Of a stretch of DNA of 64,000 nucleotides, positions 1 through 13,279 are shown piece after piece. How positions within the stretch are numbered: the first letter of the stretch is position 1; each line of letters begins with the position of its first letter. The notes beneath the pieces are model-generated. The model was not told the origin of the DNA. It searched no databases and saw only the letters and a list, made by a program, of their open reading frames with translations. Position numbers and translations under genes: made by a program. The stretch lies in assembly GCA_020744425.1 (NCBI GenBank), contig JAGMUV010000018.1, positions 1 to 64,000 of the forward strand, given 5' to 3'. The stretch comes from Dactylonectria macrodidyma (taxonomy: Eukaryota > Ascomycota > Sordariomycetes > Hypocreales > Nectriaceae).

Positions 1-1020
1 TTATAAAATTACTTCTATTAGAAGACTCTGCAAGTAGTACCTTCTATAATAGTATTCTTATTATTATAAATAGGTTTATAAAATTTTCCTATTTTATACT
101 ATACTAAGAATTGACAGATGCTGAATAATTTGCTTACCTATTCCTATAAAATATTATTAGTATATATAGTTTATTAATAGAGATCCTAAGTAATAGAGGA
201 CTCTTATTTATATTTAAGTTTTAATAAGCTTTAATAGCCTAATTAGGATTAAACTACTGACTTATAATAGCATTCTAATTATAAGTTAATAAATAGATAG
301 AATGTATAAATTAAGTACTTAAGTAATACTTATAATATTATATTAACTATAAATAAAATAATTAAGTAAAGAAGTTACTTATAGTATAACTAAGTTATAA
401 TACTATAATTAATAAAAGTATTAAGCTTATACTATATTATGCTAATTTCGGATTTATATTAGATATATACTAATAATAATATAATAGAATTATTAATCTA
501 AAAGCAATTCTAATATTAGACTAACTAAAAAATCTCTATAAAGAAATGAAAACTAAATTTAAATTCATATAAGGATAAATAAAGAAATACTATAATTAAA
601 AAAGGCTAAAAGGACTATCCTTTTTAAAAGGAGATATAGTCCTACTAGTAATAAAAAACCTATTAATAAACAGACTAAGTAAAAAACTTAACTATAAATA
701 CATCAGACCCTATAAAGTCTTAGAAAAAATCTCAGAAAATAACTACAGACTGGACTTAAAAATATAATATTACTTAGTTTTTTATATCTTATTACTAGAA
801 TTAATAGAAAACACTATTCTAGTTAATAATAGATAAAGTTATAAACTAATAATAAAAGACTTAGAAGAGTATTATATTAAAGAAATCTATAATATAAAGA
901 AAATTAATAGAAAAATAATATACTTTATAAAATAAAAAGATTACTTTAAAAGTAAAATATTATAATAATTACTAGAAAACCTCATCTACGCATAGTATTT
1001 ACTAAAGACATTCTATATAT
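1..1020 (+). mobile_element. RIP-degraded Ty3/gypsy retrotransposon, copy A (3' integrase part)
   Basis: Extremely AT-rich sequence with no open frame. It aligns by eye, base for base apart from scattered changes, with 6672-7710 of the second copy. The best preserved part (about 600-760) matches the C-terminal integrase/GPY-type segment that in live gypsy elements reads like 'GPFKV' after a lysine-rich stretch. The element enters from outside the window, so its 5' part is not visible. CpA and TpG dinucleotides are nearly absent, which fits RIP. Confidence 0.7.
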
Positions 1021-1659
1021 AATACTAGAAGATAAAGAAGCAGTACTAAAATTGAATATAGTAGACTAATTAATTGTATTTACATTACTATAGGCCTGGA
1101 TCTTAATAACTGCATTAGCCTCTTAGCGCTCTGCTTTATCTAGCTCGTTTAGAAAATAAAGACCCTAATACACTATCTCTATACCTCTCTCTTAAAGCTG
1201 TTTTTATTAGTAATAAAGCCGCATTAGATAAAATAAATGCTTATTTATCTACTATTATAACTCTATTAACTCTTCTCCTACTTGTTCTTCCTTAGACTCT
1301 AAGTAATATTTTTTAGCTATTAAACGGAAAGCTATCCAGTTAGTATAAGTAAGAATAAAGTAAGATAAAAACAGATACTTATATATAGAGATTGACTCCT
1401 CTAAACTATTATAAGAATATCTATAATAAATGCATTTAGAATAATAGGAAATGCCCTCAAGCATTTTACACTTTAGCTTTTACTAAGCGCAATTCGAGCA
1501 TTTAATAACCTTAGAGCCTATTTCTTTAATAAGTTCATAAAGATAGTAATAGTGTATAGCAAACTACGATTTTACTTTTAATATACTATTAGTATTATAG
1601 AAAAATAATTATAAAGGAAGGTTAAGTAAACTAAAGAGAAACTTAAAATAGCTAACTTA

Positions 1660-2060
1660 TAAGCCTTAAGGATAAGGACTAATAGAAAGGAGATATTATA
1701 TTATAACCTATATAATAATAGATGCCTAGCATTATATAGCCCTTATAAATTTCTTACTAATTATAAATAATTATTATAAACTATAGAGCGATTATTATAA
1801 TCACTCTTATAATTACTATAATTACTTTTATAATTACTATAATCGCCTTTATAATATAAGTAATCAGACCTCATACTATATAGTATATAAACCTAAAGAA
1901 CTAGCTATTACTAAGATACTAGCTCTTTAGCTATTAATATAACTTAATTACCTTAATCTACTCTAATTACTATATATTATTATATATTAACTATTACTTA
2001 ATATAATACTATAATTACTATTTAGTAAGTATGACCTAACCGTTCTATTAATATAAACCC
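1660..2060 (+). repeat. RIP-degraded LTR-like repeat between gypsy copies A and B
   Basis: This stretch resembles 8400-8785: both have a run of short AT-rich direct repeats, a shared 'agctattaatataactta' word and end near 'ataaaccc'. Lying after the integrase of copy A and before the gag region of copy B, it is best read as an LTR shared by, or separating, two tandem elements. Boundaries are approximate because RIP has erased the termini. Confidence 0.45.
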
Positions 2061-2239
2061 TGGTCTATCCTTTAAGAACCCTTTCTAAATTACTCTATAC
2101 TCTGTATAGCCTAGCCTGAAAACACAACCATTATATAAATAGTAAAATAGTAAATCTAAAAACTCTATTAAAAAGGAGCAATATCTATATATATAGTTAA
2201 ATACTGTAATTTCACTTTATAACTTAATTAAAAAGAAGA

Positions 2240-5200
2240 AGAATATATAATAAGCTTTTATAAAGAGTTAAAGTCTAATATTAAAAATATAATAGTTAGA
2301 AAAACTAAACCTACTATATATAATATATTAGTATAACTTATTATAGAAATCGATAACTAGTAATTTAAAAGATAATAGGAAAAGAAGGCTAAAAAGTCTA
2401 AAAAATCCTATACTTTATAATAAAAGAATAGAGGAAGTTATATAAATTAAAGAAAGAAATAATAAATAGATACTTTGTATAGAATAGACTTAGGCCTTAT
2501 AAATATTAAAATAGTTAAGAAAGACTATTCTAAGGTCCTTTATTAAAACTATAGTATTTTAAGACACACTTCTTATAAATACTAAAAGCCTAAAACTGAT
2601 TAATAATTTAAACTAGTACTTAAAGATAAGAAGAAGGTAGGATAGGTTAGTTAATAAAAAGAAGAACTTTAGATAAATAAGAAAATAGTTATAATAGCTA
2701 GAGCAGGTTATAATAATATAGGGATTTTATTTAATAAAATCACTCTTTTTATAAATAAGAAATTTAAAAGTAAAAAGATATTTAAAAGTAAAACTTATAA
2801 AGAAGGGAAGCTAAGTTAGAAAATAGAAAAAGAATAGTAAATACCCTTTAAAGATTAATAGAAGAGTATGACTTTTAATATTAATAATATCTTAATGCTT
2901 TAGATATTAATTCTATTACCTTTAAGATTAAAAGAGAAGAGACTACTTTATAATACTATTAAAAAGATTAATATAATTAGAAAGAGTAAGGAAATCTAAA
3001 AGAAAGACACTTTTAAATATATTTAACTAATAGTAGAAATAATAGATAAAGAAAGTAATATCTTAAATTAATAACTTGCTTTAAAAATACTATTAATTAT
3101 AATAGCCTCTTATAAAAGTACTATTAAAATCTTATAATAATAATAAATAAATAATAAGATTAAATATAAGTATTACTTATATAAAGAAAGAGAGCTAAGT
3201 ATTAGTATAAGTACTAAAGCTAAATAAGTAAAAAGGCTTAAGCTCCTTATTATTAATAAAGATATACTAGCCTTTATAAATAAAGACTCTGAATTTAGTA
3301 ATAGTAGTAGTATTAATAACACTTTAAAAGAAGAATTAGTCACTTTATAATTACTTAAATAGAAGCTAGAGGAAAGTACTTCTAATTTCTCTTTAAGAAA
3401 GAATAAAAAAAGCGAGTGAATATTAAAATAACTTATTAAATAAACATTAAATATAGTAAAAGAATAACCTATTTATATTTATATAATTTAATAAAAAGAC
3501 CTTATTAAAGTAAATAGTTAAATAAAATAAGTAATTATTAGTAATAAACTATTATTATACTTTTAATACTTAGAATATATTAATATATTCTAGATATTAT
3601 ATACTTATTATATATACTTATTATATTACTTTAAGAAACTCTATTATAATTACTATTTTATATAAATAATACTTTAATTACTATAATAGTTTTATAATAA
3701 GACTAAAGTATAAGACTATAGAATTATTAAATAGTTTAAAGAGATAGAAATAGTTTAGCTTAAGCTATAAAATAATATTTATTCTAAAGAATGTATTAAA
3801 AAAGACTTAATAATTAATAACTATATTATAAAAGAATATTATATATATAAAAGATAAAAGGTATAGTTATAATATAGCCTATTAGAATGTCTAACTAACT
3901 ATATTATAAATTATAATAATAAAAAGTGCTTTAAATATATAAAATACTTATAAGCAATCTATAAAAAGATTTATAAAATATATAAAAGCAGGTTTAATTT
4001 TAAAACTTATATAAGAAGAGAATTCTATAATAAGCTATAGTATAAAGAAATTCATAAGTATATAAAAAACGATACTTACTATTTATAATAAAGCGATAGA
4101 TAAGTATAGTAAAAGTAAAGATATTACTTTTAAAAAGAGCTTTAAATACTATAAGAAGTCCTAAAGAGGATATAATTATAATAAAAGTCTGAATTAATAA
4201 AGTATAAGTAATAGTACTAGTAAACTATAGTATTACTATGAATTATATCTAATTAGAGTTAGTAAATAAGTTAGTATTATTATAAAAATATAAGAAATTT
4301 CTTTATAAAGTATTTAACTTAAAAGGAATACTTTTTAACTATAATAAAAGAAGGGTATTATAAAAGATTAATTACTTTAAAGTACTTATAGAAGGAAGAA
4401 ACTAAAGAGTAGATTTTAATATTTTTAATATTAAAGACTACTTAGTAGTATTTAAATAACTTTAACTATAAAAATATAATTCTAATATTAACTAAGAAAA
4501 AGGCTAAATATATTAAAAAGATGCATTTCTTTAAATTATAAATAGTAATAGATATAACTTAAGATCTTAAGCTTTAATTAATAATAAAAATAATAATAAA
4601 GCTATAAAAAAAGTAATAATAAATACTTCCTTACTTTTAAAGGAAATAAAATAGAAGTATTAATAAAGGAAAATATAATATATAAAATAAGTTATTATAC
4701 TTATTTAAAAATAGTTTAAATAAATAAATAAGGACTTTAAAGAGTAGAAAAAATAATAATAAGTAAAGAAAGAATGATTTAAAAACATACTCTTAAGATA
4801 CTGAATTTATAAAAAACTCTTTAAAAAGGAACTTAAGACTAGTCTTTTAAAACTAAGTAAATAAGACTTAGAAATCATCTTAAAGAATAGAACTAATCCT
4901 AAGTTTTTTCCAATTTATAACCTTAATAATAATAAGCTAATAATACTAAGAGAATATATTTAAGAAATAAAAAGAAAAGGCTATATTTAAAAATCGAAGT
5001 CTTTAATTAAATACTTAATTATATTTATACTTAAAAAGAATAAAAAGCTATACTTTTATATAGACTATAAGTAACTTAACTTAATTATTAAAAAGGGTTA
5101 TATACTATTACTTCTAATTCCTAAGATATATAATAGGCTATATAAAGCTAAGTAAGTTATAGTACTTAATCTTAAAAAAGCTTATAACTTAATTTATATT

Positions 5201-7720
5201 AAATAAGAATATAAATAAAAGACTGCTTTTAGAACTAAGTTTAAATTATATAAATACTTAATTATACTTTTTAAACTTATTAATATACTAATTATATTTT
5301 AATAAATAATTAATAATATATTATATAAATATCTTAATATCTTTATTATATATTATTTAAATAATATACTGATTTTCTTTAAAAATAAAAAAGATTATAA
5401 ATAATATATTTATATAATATTATAAAAGCTATAAAATATAAACTTACTTATTAAACTTAAAAAAAGTAACTTCTATACTTTAAAAATAGAGTTCTTTAAA
5501 TATATTATATTTTATAACTAAGTGTAAATAAACCTTAAGAAGATTATAATAATATAAGAATAAAAATAACTTAAAAACCTTATAGAATTATAATCCTTCT
5601 TTAGATTTATAAACTATTATTAATAATTCATTAAATACTTTAGTAAATATACTATTTTACTTACTAGGTCTATAAAGAAAGGAGTTAAGTTTAAATAAAA
5701 TAATAAAGTAAAATAAGCCTTTTAGTTAATTAAAGATATAATTACTTTAGAACTTATTTTAATATTATTTAACTTTAATAAAGAAATTAAATTAAAAACT
5801 AATGCTTTAAGATTTACTTTAAGTAATTAGATTAAATAAAAGAATAAAAATAGATTATTATACCTTATTATATTCTATTTATATAAAATATATAGAATAG
5901 AATTTAACTATTCTATTTATAATTAAGAATTCTTAATTATTATTAACTGCTTTATAGAATTTTAATATTATCTTTTAAAAAGTAATTATAAGATTAAGGT
6001 CTATATAGACTATAAGAATATCTTATACTTTATAATAATATAAAAACTTAGTAAATAATAACTTAAATATATTAAATATTTATTAGAATTTAACTATACT
6101 ATTATTTATATAAAAGGAGTAGAAAATAGATAAGCTAATATAATTAGCTAATATACTAATTTTAATATTAAAAAGATTAAAGCTAGTAAGTAAATCTTCT
6201 CTTTAACTTTTAAGAAATACTTATATTAAAAATACTTAGAATATATATATTAATATTATAAATACTTATTATAAATAATACTTAGTAATATATACTATAT
6301 AATTTATAATAATAAATTACTAAAGAAAATAAAGTAATATAATTAGACTTATAAAATAAATAGAGTTATAAAAAACCTTTACTTAATCCTTACTTTATAA
6401 TTAGAACTATAGAAACTATAAGTTCTAATAGAACTATAAGAATAGCTTATATAAGAAATACATTCTTATATACTATATAAATACTAAAGAGTTAATAAAA
6501 CCCTTAAGAGAGTTAAAATAATATATATATTTCCTAGAATTAAAAAGGTTATATAAAATGTTATTTAATAATATAGCTTTTATATAAAAACTAAAGTATA
6601 ATACTATAAGCTTTATAAAGAACTACAGTCTCTACTAGTAGTTTAAAGACTATAGTATTTTATTACTATAGATTTTATTATAAAACTACCTTTATTAAAA
6701 GACCTAATAATTAAAGCCTTTTATAATAGTATCCTTATTATTATAAATAGATTTATAAATTTTTCTTATTTTATATTTTATAAAGAAGTAATAGATATAA
6801 AAGAATTTACTTATATATTTAATTAGAATATTATTAGTATATATAGATTATTAATAAAAATTCTAATTAATAGAAGACTTCTATTTATATTTAAGTTTTA
6901 ATAAGCTCTAATAATATAACTTAGACTTAATAATTAATTAATTACTATATTCTAATTATAAGTAAATAGATAGATAAAAAGGATAAACTAAATCTTTAAA
7001 TAATACTTATAGTATTATATTAATTATAAATAAAATAACTAAGTTAAAAAACTATTAATAGCCTAACTAAGCTATAATACTATTATATATAAAAATATAA
7101 AGCTTATATTAATATTTATAAATTTCAGATTTATACTTAATATATACTATAAACTATAAAAAGGAATTATTAACTCTTATATAATACTTACTTTTAATAA
7201 ACTGAAAAACCTCTATAAAGAACTAAGAACTAAACTTAAGTTTATTAAAAATTAAATAAGGAAATACTATAACATTAAATAAATAAAAAGACCATCCTTT
7301 TTAAAAGGGGATATAGTCCTCTTAGCTATAAAAAATGTTTTAATAAACAGGCTAAGTAAAAAACTTAACTATAAGTTTATTAAACCTTATAAAGTTTTAG
7401 AGAAAATCTTAGAAAATAATTATAAGTTAGATCTAAAGAGTAAAAAATATTTAATATTTTATATTTTATTATTAAAACCATTTAAAAATATAATTATAAT
7501 TAATAATAGTTATAATTATAAATTATAAGTAAAAGATTTAAAAGAGTACTATATTAAAGAAATTTATAATATAAAGAAAATTAATAATAAGATAATATAC
7601 TTTATTAAATAGAAAGATTATTTAAAAAGCAAAATGTTATAGTAATTATTAAAAAACCTTAACTATATATAATATTTACTAAAGGCATTTTATATATAAT
7701 AATAGAAGAAGAGGAAGAAT
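2240..7720 (+). mobile_element. RIP-degraded Ty3/gypsy retrotransposon, copy B (gag-pol body)
   Basis: A nearly complete gypsy body with all frames destroyed. Residual translation in shifting frames recovers, in order, a gag-like region (about 2300-4100), reverse transcriptase (about 4890-5430, beginning with a PIYNL-like segment and containing the DYR and LVMPF-like regions), RNase H (about 5750-6100) and integrase (about 6380-7480, with a DFITKLP-like core start and a GPY-type tail). The order RT-RNaseH-IN is the Ty3/gypsy order. It is transcriptionally dead as protein-coding sequence. Confidence 0.7.
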
Positions 7721-8399
7721 TAGAAACAGAAGGGTTAAACATTCTTAAACCTATAAATACTTAATTAAAATCATTTAAAATAATAGATAGTTATAACTCT
7801 TATACTACCTAGCTCTCCTAAGTATTTAAAGTCTTTAATAGACTATCCTCCTTATTTAAACCTCAGAGTTTATAATAAACTATCTTTAAATGCTTTTCTT
7901 TTACTTTACTTTAGGTTTTTTATAAACAAGCTAGATAGCCTACTATAATAATTATATATACTTATAGAGAGGCTAATTCTTTATAAAGCCTTAAGAGATC
8001 TTTACTTACTTCCTTTTTATCTACCTTTAGTTTCTTTTTAATATTTATAAGCTTAAGTACTATATCTAGTTAGTAAAGTAAGTATATTAAGAGTAAAGAA
8101 ACTACTTATAAGATAATATAACTTATAAACTATTATAAGACTTCTTTAGCCTTATATATTTACTATAATAAGATAAGTTATTAAAAAATATATAGCTTTT
8201 ACTATAATAAAAGCACTAACTATAAAGTATATTTAATAGTATTCTAATAATAGTAATAGTATAAAAAAGAGTATTTACTTTTAGAGTTTTATATATAAGC
8301 AGTTTCTATATATAATTAAATATATTTATTAATATAATATATTATAAAAAATATTTAAAAAAGAAGAATAATAAATTAATAAGGCTATTAAGTAAAGAC

Positions 8400-8785
8400 T
8401 AATTATATAGCCTTAAAGATAAGATCCTAAGAAAAGAGATATTATATTATAGTCTAAGTTCTTATTAAGCAGTTAGAAATAGTAAAATAATAAAACCTAT
8501 ATCTAGTTTAGACTAATAATATAGCCCTACTCTAAGACTAATGCCTTACTAAGACTAATAGTAATAGTCTAAGACTAATAGTAATCCTCTAAGTAGAATA
8601 GTAATCTACTTAGTATATAGTTATTTAAGAAGTATATATTTAATATAAGCAGTCCCTTAGCTATTAATATAACTTAGTTATATTAAGTATATTTTACTTT
8701 ACTATTATTAGATGTAATAAGCATTATTTAATCTTAACTCGCCTGATTACTTTATTATATAAACCCCTAGATCAGGACCCAGCGT
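8400..8785 (+). repeat. RIP-degraded LTR-like repeat at right end of copy B
   Basis: Similar to 1660-2060. The AT-rich block stops abruptly at about 8775-8790, where base composition returns to normal, so this is the right edge of the retrotransposon tract. The exact LTR end and any target duplication are not recoverable. Confidence 0.4.
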
Positions 8786-8989
8786 ACACTAGCCTTATGA
8801 GGATAGTGTATTGATCCGATCGTCACAGGCGGGGGCTACAGTAAACAGATACACAATATACAGACATGTTTAAAGTCATTAACTGGTTATATAAGCTATC
8901 CAATAGGTATTAAAGGAACACGTACTAGCAAGAAACGAGTTTTCTATATGCATTACTCTCTGTCTATCTAGCCGTTTACATCCAAGGGG

Positions 8990-10774
8990 CTAGTTCCGCT
9001 TAAATGACTTGCAGATCGATGCACTGAGTCTCTGGATAGCTATAGTCATGGCCTCCTCGCTTGCGGTCGCGTAAGTGATCCGGAAGCAGAGGTTTCTCAC
9101 AGGCTTTTCTTGCTCAGCACGGAACCAAGAGCCACAAGAAACAAGAACACCAGTGGCGACAGCAAGTTGGTAAATCTCCTGTTCAATCTCGAGGATGCCT
9201 CGTTGCTCATAGTCGGGGTGCTGAGTATGGTCGACCGTGAGCCACATCTGAAACGGAAGGTTAGGAGTGCTCCTGAATGTGAAGGGCCACTGATTGACTT
9301 ACAAACATGCCCGCCTCGGGGGGAGTCCAAGACACGAGCCCCGAAGGCAAGTGGTCCTCGCATGCAGCAAGCAAGGTGTTCCGCCGCCTCGTGTAGCTTG
9401 TCTTGAGGTCGATGAGCCACCGAAGGTACCCCTCGTGGCCCCAAGTCTCATCCAGCAGCTTCCAGAGCATGAGCTGAGAGAAACCGCTGGGACCCTGGTT
9501 CGCGCACTCCGAGTGCCGGATGTAGCGCTCTATGACTTGCTGGCTGCCCGTGATCCAACCGAGCCGAGCACCGGGAACAAGGACCTTGGAGAAGGAATCC
9601 ATGCGAATGACCCGACCGTCGGTGTCAATGCTCAAGTATGATGGTACCAGTCCAGCGACGAACTCATCGATGGAGGCAGTGTTGGTAGCCCAAGTCGGGG
9701 AATCACGACCAGTGTAAGGATCCATCTGAATGAAATAGTAGGGCTCGTCTTCGATGATGAGAAGGTCGTGCCTCTGGCAGACTTGATAAATGTCTCGCCG
9801 CCGCCGGAAACTCTGCGTGGCACCGGTAGGGTTCTGTCCAGAAGGGTTCAAGAACAGGACGTGGGGCTTCGGGGCGCCCCGGGTAAGCTCGTCCCACGAG
9901 GCGAGGGCTTCTTCGAGTGCTTCGGGGATAAGTCCTTGTTCGTCCATCTTGACACCAAAGACACGGACTCCTTGAGGAGCCACCGTCTCGAGGGCTGCAG
10001 TATACGCGAACTCGTCGGTGATGAGCGAGTTCTTGCCTTTTTCGAACAGCATACGTGCAACTTGCTCAAAAGCCCCTGTGGTTCCAACAGTTTGGCACAC
10101 TTGCCAGTCGGCATACAGCGGCTTGAAGATGAGCTCGGTGTGCTCGGTGATGAAGCGTAGCATCTGTCCTCCCCCGGTGGCCTGGGCATAGTTCAGGGCG
10201 ATAGCGAGGTCGTATTCGGATCGGCCCTCCCTGGCGTCGTACTTTCCGATCCGGGCTACCAGGCCGGCGTCGGTAGATGAAAAGTCCTCCTCCTTGAAGG
10301 CTGGCGGTTTCGGCACTCGCATTGTGATTTCGGAGATGGGGAAATGTTCGCTCGACGGCAGTCCCCCGCCCAACGAGATCATGCCTGGTCGCTTGATATG
10401 GGCCGCGGCTTTCTTCAGGATCGCGGGCTGTCGACTCTTACTCTCCTGGGTAAAATGAGCTGATCGAAGCACGCTGATTAGCCCGCAAGTTCCTTTCCAT
10501 GGGACGATTTCTACTTACAGCTCATGTCCTTGGCCCGGAGCTTTGTGATGGGCTGTTGGAAGCTTCAGTCAGTCACGACGCCCACGGCAGAGCTCAAGGC
10601 TCACACAACTGGACCTACCGGAGCTTTGAACATGTCACTGTCCGAAACGGCAGCGACTGCGGTGCTGATCTTGGCTGCATTGAGTCGCCTCTTCTTCAGT
10701 TCTTCGATTTGAGAGGCGACATGTGCATTCCAACAGGAGGACGCCGGCAGCGCGGGCTCGACAGAAGGTGCCAT
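8990..10774 (-). CDS. Aro8-like PLP-dependent aminotransferase (class I/II)
   Basis: Fold-type I aminotransferase of the fungal aromatic amino acid / 2-aminoadipate / kynurenine type, which moves an amino group to a 2-oxo acid using pyridoxal phosphate. I assemble four exons: 10774-10619, 10552-10519, 10459-9303 and 9247-8990, joined by GT-AG introns of 66, 59 and 55 bp. Together they give 534 residues in one frame, the usual size of the family. The N-terminal KSRQP segment, the NPTG motif and the SFSK motif are seen; the Schiff-base lysine is K355. The last exon supplies the small domain ending in KSFKRN. The start ATG is the first one giving a smooth family-like N-terminus. It lies next to the retrotransposon tract but shows no RIP damage. 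Substrate is not determined by sequence. Confidence 0.9.
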
Positions 10775-11464
10775 TGTTGTGAGCGGTCAAGACAGGACGA
10801 CAAAGATCCGAAGGAGTTGAACTACCGAGAACAGAAGGGGAACATAATGCCACTTCATTGACTGAAGTCATATACATAGACACTCTCAAAGATAAGCCTG
10901 ATGCTACGGTCTCCACTCACACAGCAGGTGATTGACGGTCTCGCCCCGGATGCCTACAGTGGGTAGGTCGTAGAGTATAAAGGCCCTGCGCCCTAAGGGT
11001 TATGGTTCAAGCAGAATCGTTTGGATGATTGGAGTTGGAGATGTAATGGAAATACCTATCTCCTTACGATTTTTCAGGGCACACCCCGATTCTACCAGTG
11101 GGACTGCGCCCTAAGGCTCAGCTCAGGGCGCGCACACTAATACCAATTCGAACTCGAAGTTCGGCAGGCAAGGGACACCAGCTGACTCGGCAAAAGTTGG
11201 CGGCATCCATGGACGTCGGATGGGGCCAGAGAGACTCCCGCTGCTCAGGACGGGGGGGGGTTCACCAAGTGGACGGGTTCCCGGATTCAGGATGCCGCAG
11301 GTTCATTCTAACCTAGACTCTGACTACGAAACATCACCACCCTCGTCTGCCAGTCCCTCAATCAACCAGCGAAAGAAAACCCAGAAGTCGCCAAGCGCCT
11401 TTCAAGAGCGCCTCATTTTCGGACCCTGACCGCACTGCTGCAACCAGGGAAACAGCTGTCACGG

Positions 11465-13279
11465 ATGGAGCCACACACTCGCAACTCGGCGTGGCTGGAT
11501 GGAGGGTTTCCCATGCCCACGCACGCGGACAATCAATGGGACACGAATATCTCGCAGGAGTTCTCTGTCTCCACAGACACTGCCGCGGTCATTCCCGCGC
11601 AGGAGCAGTGTCTGCGCCCTACAGCCCCTGGTCCGTCTCGGAACGTGAGTGCTCCGTTTCTCAGTTCCTATCATGACGACCAAGGCAGTCGAGTCCTGTC
11701 CTCTCCCTCTGACGGCTTTGGTTCGCTGTTCCCGTTGCGTCACATGCCTGGCGGTGCGTGGAACGGTAATCTGAGCGGCGGACATGGCCCGTCTTCCGAA
11801 CCTTGTTCATCAAGCCTTCCTTCTCCTGGCAACCTGCTTGCCAATCATGACAAGGTCTACGACGGGAATGGCTTCGTTATCGACGCGCCATACGCCTACG
11901 ACGAGTCCTTGCAACTGCATGTCGATCAGCCGTCCCTCCCTAGATCCGGACCGACGGGAGGCTGCTGCGTCCATCCAGACGGCCTGATGACCGAACCTTC
12001 AACGAAACCCAGGCGTGGCCTACCGCGTTGCAGAAGCAGATACTCACTGCTGCCCATGGCAGACGGGAAGCGATTGCCTATCTCCATACCGACAGTTGCA
12101 AAACAAAGCTGGGATCCGATGCAGAGATGGCGAGAGAGCCCACCTGAATCGGAGGCGGCATCCATCGCCGCAATCTTCGACGCGGTCCAAACCACCGACA
12201 TCCCTCGAGTGCAATACCCTGGAAGAGGTGCCGTGCCGAGTTCCAGAGTGGGCAGTTGGACTCAGGACTCTGTCAGCTCGGTGTCTTCGAGTCGGTCCTC
12301 GAGATCAAATACGAGCCGAAGACTTGCACAGCGGCCGTCCGTCGGTCAAAGAATCAGGGCTAGAGCAAATCACCGCGCGTCGAACGAGAGCCTCCGAATA
12401 TTCTGCTGCACCTTTTGCTGTGATACGTTCAGGACAAAGCACGATTGGACTCGCCACGAAAAGTCTCTTCACCTCAACTGCGACCAATGGGCCTGCACTC
12501 CATACGGGGGCATCGTGGTGTCTCCCGTGACGATGAGGAGCCAGTGCAGCTACTGCAACATGCTGGACCCTACAAGCAGCCACCTGGAGACTCACAAACA
12601 TGGTGCATGTCGCAACAATCAGCAAGAACCGTTCCGTCGCAAGGATCACCTGATACAACATCTTCGAGGATTTCACCAGTTGGACACTCTACCGCCAGTG
12701 GAGGATTGGCGGATTCAAGGTCCCGTGATCACGTCGAGGTGCGGGTTCTGCGACGAACGCCTCGAATCATGGGAGGCTCGCGCCAACCACCTGGCAGACC
12801 ATTTTCGCCAGGGGAAGACGATGGCCAACTGGACTGGCGATCATGGGTTTGAACCATCCATCGCCAGCCAGGTCAGGAACTCACTACCTCCATATCATCT
12901 CGCATTCGAGGCCAGCAGCCTGGTTCCCTTTTCTGCCACAGATCCGAGGACTACCGATCACCTGGCGCAACTGATCGAAACACACGGCCGGCCCGAGCAA
13001 CCGCCGTCCCAGAAAGACCTGGAGATTCCCTTAAATGATTCTCAGCTTGAGCCGGAGGTTCTTACCCCTACCCTTTTTACTCCGTTTTTGGTGTGGCACC
13101 TGGGTCGATTTGCGCAGCAGTCCGTCGCTGCAGGTGTTGTTCCCACAGACCAGATGTTTCAAGACGAGGCGAGGCGATTGATGTATGGTGACGACGGCAA
13201 TTGGGAGCGTACCGTAGCAGACAACAGCGAGTGGATGGCTGCATTTCGGAATCAACATTGGCCGAATAATCACAAGTAA
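11465..13279 (+). CDS. C2H2 zinc-finger protein, probable transcription regulator
   Basis: Single-exon gene, 604 residues. The first 300 residues are low-complexity, Ser/Pro-rich and likely disordered. A zinc-finger block follows: a C2H2 finger at about residues 310-335 (CTFC ... H...H), a CSYC finger at about 361, an FRRKDHL segment at about 389 typical of fungal C2H2 regulators, and a CGFC finger at about 426. The C-terminal 150 residues have no recognised domain. Such proteins are nuclear DNA-binding factors in fungi; no target is implied by sequence. It is transcribed away from the aminotransferase, about 690 bp apart, so the two could share an upstream region. No disruption is seen. Confidence 0.8.
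   Translation: MEPHTRNSAWLDGGFPMPTHADNQWDTNISQEFSVSTDTAAVIPAQEQCLRPTAPGPSRNVSAPFLSSYHDDQGSRVLSSPSDGFGSLFPLRHMPGGAWNGNLSGGHGPSSEPCSSSLPSPGNLLANHDKVYDGNGFVIDAPYAYDESLQLHVDQPSLPRSGPTGGCCVHPDGLMTEPSTKPRRGLPRCRSRYSLLPMADGKRLPISIPTVAKQSWDPMQRWRESPPESEAASIAAIFDAVQTTDIPRVQYPGRGAVPSSRVGSWTQDSVSSVSSSRSSRSNTSRRLAQRPSVGQRIRARANHRASNESLRIFCCTFCCDTFRTKHDWTRHEKSLHLNCDQWACTPYGGIVVSPVTMRSQCSYCNMLDPTSSHLETHKHGACRNNQQEPFRRKDHLIQHLRGFHQLDTLPPVEDWRIQGPVITSRCGFCDERLESWEARANHLADHFRQGKTMANWTGDHGFEPSIASQVRNSLPPYHLAFEASSLVPFSATDPRTTDHLAQLIETHGRPEQPPSQKDLEIPLNDSQLEPEVLTPTLFTPFLVWHLGRFAQQSVAAGVVPTDQMFQDEARRLMYGDDGNWERTVADNSEWMAAFRNQHWPNNHK

Noticed and set aside
1255..1464. 69-codon reverse frame in the AT-rich tract
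   Set aside because: It falls in RIP-degraded retrotransposon DNA and has no recognisable content.
9294..10160. Several 60-130-codon forward frames over the aminotransferase
   Set aside because: They are antisense shadows of a gene with conserved motifs and good splice sites.
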